Shown here one piece after another: positions 59,242-64,000 of a stretch of DNA of 64,000 nt. A model generated the notes under the pieces. It saw nothing but the letters and a program-made list of their open reading frames with translations, made no database searches and was not told where the DNA came from. The position numbers were made by a program, and so were the translations under genes. Positions within the stretch are counted from its first letter, which is position 1, and every line of letters starts with the position of its first letter. The DNA is from Glebionis coronaria (taxonomy: Eukaryota; Streptophyta; Magnoliopsida; Asterales; Asteraceae). The stretch lies in NCBI GenBank assembly GCA_025667525.1, contig CM046877.1, positions 263,349,706-263,413,705 on the forward strand, given 5' to 3'.

Positions 59242-62200
59242 GTTACTCCATACCAGGATCCTAGTCTAGGCATTGTTGATAGTGGTTGCTCCAGGAGCAT
59301 GACTGGCAATAAAAGTCTTCTCTCTAACTTTGTACCATTTCATGGAGGCAAGGTCTATTTTGGTGGAGGTGAAGGCAGAATCACTGGCAAAGGAACGATA
59401 AAGACTCCAAATCTAAATTTTGAGCAGGTCTACTATGTGGAAGCACTTGAACACTTCAACTTGATATCGGTCTCTCAGATTTGTGACAAGAAGCAGTTTG
59501 TACTCTTCACCGATACTGATACACTTGTGCTTTCCAAAGATTTTCAGCTTCCGGATGACTCACAAGTTTTACTCAGAATCCCTAGAAGACACAACATCTA
59601 TAGCATCAAGTTGAATGAAGTCAACCCTACTAGTCAACTAGCTTGTCTGGTTGCAAAAGCCTCAGAAGATGAAGCCACTAAATGGCACCGAAGGATGGGA
59701 CATGTGAACTTCAAGACCATTCACAAACTTGCCAATCTGAATCTGGTCTCTGGTTTACCTCCCAAGACGTTTAGAAATGATATAAATTGTATTGCCTGCA
59801 GCAAAGGCAAACAGCACAAAGCATCCTTTAAGGCCATTACTGCTCTAAGTCTTATTACTGAACCATTGCAGCTTCTACACATGGACTTATTTGGTCCTAC
59901 TTCCATCAGGAGCATTGACCACAAGCAATTCTGTTTGGTGGTGACTGATGGTTATAGTAGGTTTACGTGGGTGTTCTTCATGGCTGCCAAAAGTGAGACC
60001 TACTCAATTCTTAGAGATTTTCTTACCTTGATAGAGAATCAGTTGTCCAAGAAAGTTAAAGGTATTCGTTGCGACAATGGAACCGAGTTTAAAAATAAAG
60101 ACCTCATCGCAATTTGCAATACTAAGGGCATCAAAAGAGATTATAGTGCTGCTAGGACTCCTCAACAGAATGGTGTGGCAGAAAGAAAGAACAGGACACT
60201 AATAGAAGCAGCAAGAACTATGCTTGCCGATTCCAAGCTTCCAACCATGTTCTGGACAGAAGCTGTTAATACTGCAAGTTATGTTTTGAATAGGGTTTCT
60301 ATTACCAATCCTCACAAGAAGACTCCTTATGAGCTTCTCACGGGCAAAGTTCCAAATATTGCTCATTTGAAGCCTTTTGGGTGTCCAGTCACCATTCTGA
60401 ATACTAGTGACTATTTGGGGAAGTTTGATGGCAAGGCAGATGAAGGATAGATTGTGGGATATTCAGCTCATTCTCGGGCGTATCGTGTCTACAACCTTCA
60501 AGCCAAACGGATAATTGAAACTATTAATCTCAGGTATTTTGAGGAGAAGTCAAACATCCTAGGCAAAGGTCCAGAATGGTATTTTGATCTTGATTATCTT
60601 AGTGATTCGTTAGGATATTTTCGTTTCAAAACTAACCATGATGCAGGACCACAAGTGTTTGCAACTTCTAGTACTGGTGTTCCTTCTAGTCTTTCTGATT
60701 CAGATGATGAGGATGACATTTTTGTGGTTCCATCCTATTCCACCACGGTTTCGCCCACTCCTCCTAGTGATGCATCTCCATTGGATGTACAGGATTCCCA
60801 AGCAACTCTTGACACTCTTCTCAAATAGCAACAAGAAGCTACTAAAGCAGCTGCTCAAGGTAGTTTTGAGTTTCCCTTGGTTGAGCCTACTGACAAAGTT
60901 GCTCCTGGTACTCCAGCTTCTGCTCCTATTGCTAGCTTATCACCTACTGGTACTCCGGCTAGTGAGTCTGCTTCCAATACACGTTTCTCCAGTCCATCTG
61001 ATTTGGGGAATCATGAAAAGAAGTCTTCTACCAAGCTGGATGATATACATAAACAACCGGTAGATGGGATTTTCCAAAATGCTTCATATGATGCTGACTT
61101 TGTTGGTGATCTCAATAACTTGGCACCAGAAGTGGAGGTTTCTTCCAATCCAGTCTTGCAATCACATAAAGATCATCCTACCACTCAAATCATTGGAGAT
61201 CCTGGTTCTACTGTCAAGACACGCAGAATGCAGCAGAAGGCCTCGTCTGATCATCATGCTCTTGTGGGCTATATTGAGGATCAAAAGCGTAATAATCATA
61301 CGGACTTTCAGCACTGTTTGTTTGCTTGTTTTCTTTCACAGGTGGAACCTAGGTCTGTTTCTCATGCACTTGAGGATCAAAGTTGGGTGGAGGCTATGCA
61401 GGAGGAAATGCAGCAATTCTTGTTTCAGAATGTTTGGGTTCTGGTTGACTTACCAGATGGAAAGACAGCTATCAATACCAAATGGATTCTCAAGAACAAG
61501 AAGGATGCACGGGGAATTGTCGTAAGGAATAAAGCTAGGCTTGTCGCACAAGGACACACTCAAATAGAGGGCATTGACTATACTGAAGTCTTTGCACCAG
61601 TTGCACGGATCGAGGCCATTCGTCTGTTCTTGGCCTTTGCTTCTTGTGTTGGCTTTACGGTGTTCCAGATGGATGTCAAGAGTGCATTTCTCTATGGCAA
61701 AATTGACGAGGAAGTGTATGTTACTCAACCTAAGGGGTTTGTGGATCCACTAGATCCCAAGAAAGTCTACAAGGTGGCCAAGGCTCTTTATGGGTTACAT
61801 CAGGCTCCTAGAGCTTGGTATGAGCGTCTTTCAACTTTCTTGTTAAAGAATGGCTATAGAAGAGGTACTATTGACAAAACACTATTTCTTCGGCGGAATT
61901 CCAAGGATATTATCCTTGTTCAGGTTTATGTGGACGACATTATCTTTGGTTCTACAAGGAAGGAGTGGTGTGATGAGTTTGAACACTTGATGAAAGGCGA
62001 ATTTCAGATGAGTGCAATGGGAGAACTGTCATTCTTCCTTGGTCTTCAGGTCAAGCAACAATCGGATGGGATTTTCATCAGTCAAGATTAATATGTCCAT
62101 GAGATTCTTCAGAAGTTTGACATGGATCCTCTTAGACCAGCAGCAACTCCTTATGAAGTTGCTAAAATCAAACTTAAGAATGAGCCAGACCCCCCGGTAA

Positions 62201-62868
62201 ATGTTCACATGTACAGGTCTATGATTGGCTCTCTCATGTATTTGACTGCATCACGTCCGGACATTATGTTTGCCGTAAGTGCTTATTCTAGACACCAGGT
62301 GACTCCAACGGTTTCGAACTTAAATGCAGTGAAGAAGATTTTCAAGTATATCAAGGCTCAACCTAAATTGGGTCTATGGTATCCTAGAGAATCTCCTTTT
62401 GTTCTAGAAGCCTATAGTGATAGTGACTATGCTGGTGCTAATAATGATAGGAAGTCTACTACTGGTGGTTGTCAATTTTTGGGTCGTCGACTTATTTCAT
62501 GGCAATGCAAGAAACAGACAATCGTAGCTACTTCTTCAACAGAAGCTGAATACGTTGCGGCTGCTAGTTGTTGTCGACAAGTTTTGTGGATCCAAAATCA
62601 GATGTTGGATTATGGTTTCAATTTTATGAATACCAAAATTTTTATTGACAATCAAAGCACTATTTGCATTGTGAAGAATCCTGTTTTTCATCAGCGGATG
62701 AAGCATATTGAGATTCGGCATCATTTTATACGGGATGCCAATGAGAAGAAGCTGATACAGGTTCTTAAAGTTCATACTGATGACAATGTTGCTGATTTGC
62801 TGACTAAAGCTTTTGATGGTCCTCGGTTTAACCACTTGGTGGTTCATATTGGGATGGTCAATCCTTGA
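59242..62868 (+). pseudogene. pol: Copia Pol (protease, integrase, RT, RNase H) with three stops
   Basis: One reading frame with nonsense codons at 60448, 60826 and 62089 and no frameshift seen. Protease DSGCSRSMTGN (59278); pre-integrase zinc finger WHRRMGHVNF to CIACSKGKQHK (about 59683-59818); integrase core with HMDLFGP (59879), RCDNGTEF and PQQNGVAERKNRTL (all three acids present); reverse transcriptase from about 61360 with QMDVKSAFLYG and YVDDIIFGS (about 61926); RNase H with SDSDYAG and STEAEYVAAA (about 62420-62560); ends NPstop at 62868. The stops replace residues in otherwise conserved contexts (EGstopIVGYS; SQDstopYVHE). Confidence 0.92.
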
Positions 62869-63491
62869 GGTCTAGGATTGAGGGGAGGCAAATCCTAAGG
62901 GGAGGCTTTGTGTACATATTAGGTTAGACTAACGTATTAATAGTATGTAACAACATAGTTTCTTGGTTATGATGGTGTGTGGTGCTTATGATGGAGGATT
63001 TTTGCTCTCTTCTGGTGGATATGGCCTTACATGACTGGCTTCTGGTCCTCTTTGGTCAGCTTCTAGTTATAATTGGTTGGCTTCTGGTGGTTTAAAATCC
63101 TTCCATGTCAAGTGGTGTTTGGCTCCTGGTACTGGTCTGGCATACTGTTCATTCCTTTTGTCCTTTGTTAATCACGTTTTGCTCCTGGTCTGACCATTGT
63201 GTGCTTTGACTTTTGGTCAACGCTCCCATTCCTGGTATTTACAAGTTTTAATTCCGCATGTTGATTGGGAGTTGGTTATTATGTTAAAAAGGGCAAGTGG
63301 TTACTATGCAATTATGGTTTAATTTGAAAGGGCAACCCCCCATTAATAGGGGTCAATGAACAGTTACCACTTTCTTTATATATGGTCAACATACACCCTT
63401 GACTCACTCATTACAATTAACACACACACAAAACCGCTTCTACTCTTTACACCCTAATCCCAATCCTTCTTCCATCAATTCATCAAGATCC
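62869..63491 (+). other. Copia 3' noncoding region with CTCCTGGT-type motif array
   Basis: A purine-rich GAGGGGAGGC (about 62879-62889) and AAGGGGAGGC follow pol. Between about 63012 and 63240 the motif CT(T/C)CTGGT occurs about eight times at irregular spacing, related to CTCCTGGT in the 5' LTR. TTTATATATGGTC at 63373 resembles a TATA box upstream of the extra ORF. Confidence 0.55.
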
Positions 63492-63628
63492 ATGGCTGCT
63501 CTTGCTTACCAACCTGCTCACAACCGTGTTGCTTATCTGGGTGATGGTCCAAATCGTGAACATTTTGCTGACATCTTGGATTTCATTGAAGCTTCTAACT
63601 TAAGGTTTGCATTTACTGTCTGTCCCAC
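63492..63628 (+). CDS. Extra 3' ORF of the copia element, truncated by insertion
   Basis: ATG at 63492 begins MAALAYQPAHNRVAYLGDGP, followed by FADILDFIEASNLRFAFTVC and PT at the gypsy insertion. From memory, N-termini of the form HN.VAYL and DFL..S.IRYALTV are common in large Asteraceae copia-associated proteins; function unknown, sometimes compared with env-like ORFs. The frame runs on to a stop at 63668 in LTR sequence. A possible own promoter lies at about 63373. Confidence 0.6.
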
Positions 63629-64000
63629 TGATACAAGCCTTTTGCTAGTAAGAAAATTATCGTTGTAGTCCTGTCTAATCGAATTGATCTTAGTTCTCTA
63701 TGTGACTTCGTTTTATTTTGGTGGAAACAAAGATGTGTCGTTGTAGTGTTTCAAATTAAAAAGGTGTAAAACAATTAAAGTAAAGGTGCTCTTAAAGTAA
63801 ATCTAAGTCTAAATAAAGTAAAGGTGCAGGTATTTAAAAACGTGACTGAAATTAAAAGGCGCTAACGTAAATAACGTAAACTTAAATCTATCTAAGGCAA
63901 ACTTAAAGTGCGACTAAAACTAAGGCAAATCTAAAATAAAACTAAGGCAAATAATCTTAAAGTGCAATTAAATAAAAGGCAGGAAAAATAAAGCTTGAAA
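63629..64000 (-). mobile_element. Gypsy LTR (A/B/G type), minus strand, continues past the window
   Basis: Reverse complement ends GGCTTGTATCA, preceded by sequence colinear with the tail of LTR A (CACTACAACGACA, TTTCCACCAAAA, ATCAATTCGATTAGAC). It begins exactly at TGATACAAG (63629) inside the copia ORF, so it is an insertion; CCCAC (63624-63628) is the candidate target duplication. Confidence 0.8.

Larger units (their letters stand above)
55970..63628 (+). mobile_element. Ty1/copia element, 3' end cut by a gypsy insertion
   Basis: 5' LTR 55970-56434, primer site 56437-56452, gag 56508-57956, linker to 59210, pol 59242-62868, and an extra 3' ORF from 63492. No 3' LTR is reached, because a minus-strand gypsy LTR interrupts the extra ORF at 63629. 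AAAAA (55965-55969) precedes the LTR as candidate target duplication. Five nonsense codons make the copy non-functional. Confidence 0.9.

Overview
The window looks like heterochromatic, repeat-rich DNA of a flowering plant. It holds LTR retrotransposons of the Ty3/gypsy Athila type (tRNA-Asp-like primer site TGGCGCCGCTGCCGG, DLG-type protease) and one Ty1/copia element. The copia Gag-Pol and its extra 3' ORF resemble, from memory, elements common in Asteraceae; that family assignment is inference. No complete host gene is seen.

Layout. 1-29318 is a stack of nested insertions. Element D (19933-29318) is interrupted in its 5' LTR by a minus-strand copia element (19478-19932 visible). That copia is interrupted by gypsy element B (4881-6816 plus 16216-19477). 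B is in turn interrupted by A (6817-16215, complete, target duplication GTGCA) and by C (3' part to 4880). 29319-35136 has three long (AT)n tracts and a 2.1-kb tandem duplication carrying a MITE and a Helitron-like terminus. 35137-39565 and 50829-54911 hold exon-like fragments on the + strand, separated by a complete minus-strand gypsy element G (39571-50823, target duplication ATTAT). G encodes one uninterrupted 1889-residue Gag-Pol, but its integrase has lost the segment with the catalytic Glu. 55401-55969 is a large A/T inverted repeat. A copia element (55970-63628) with nonsense codons follows, broken inside its extra ORF by another minus-strand gypsy LTR (63629-64000+).

How the parts work together. 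A and B are Gag-protease elements without reverse transcriptase, RNase H or integrase. Where pol should be they carry an Asp/Ser-rich module ending in a hydrophobic segment. D has only a related acidic module. They share primer site, gag, protease and 3' noncoding architecture with G, so they were probably mobilised in trans by G-like elements.

The most interesting signals are noncoding. LTRs of different subfamilies carry short CpG-centred motif arrays (ATTCCGGATAA, ATTGCGAAATC or GATCGCA) at the same place. LTRs start with a hairpin whose stem covaries between subfamilies. Internal polypurine-tract copies change together with the terminal one. A double hairpin is present in A, B and D and absent from G.

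All alignments, counts and identities here were made by eye.
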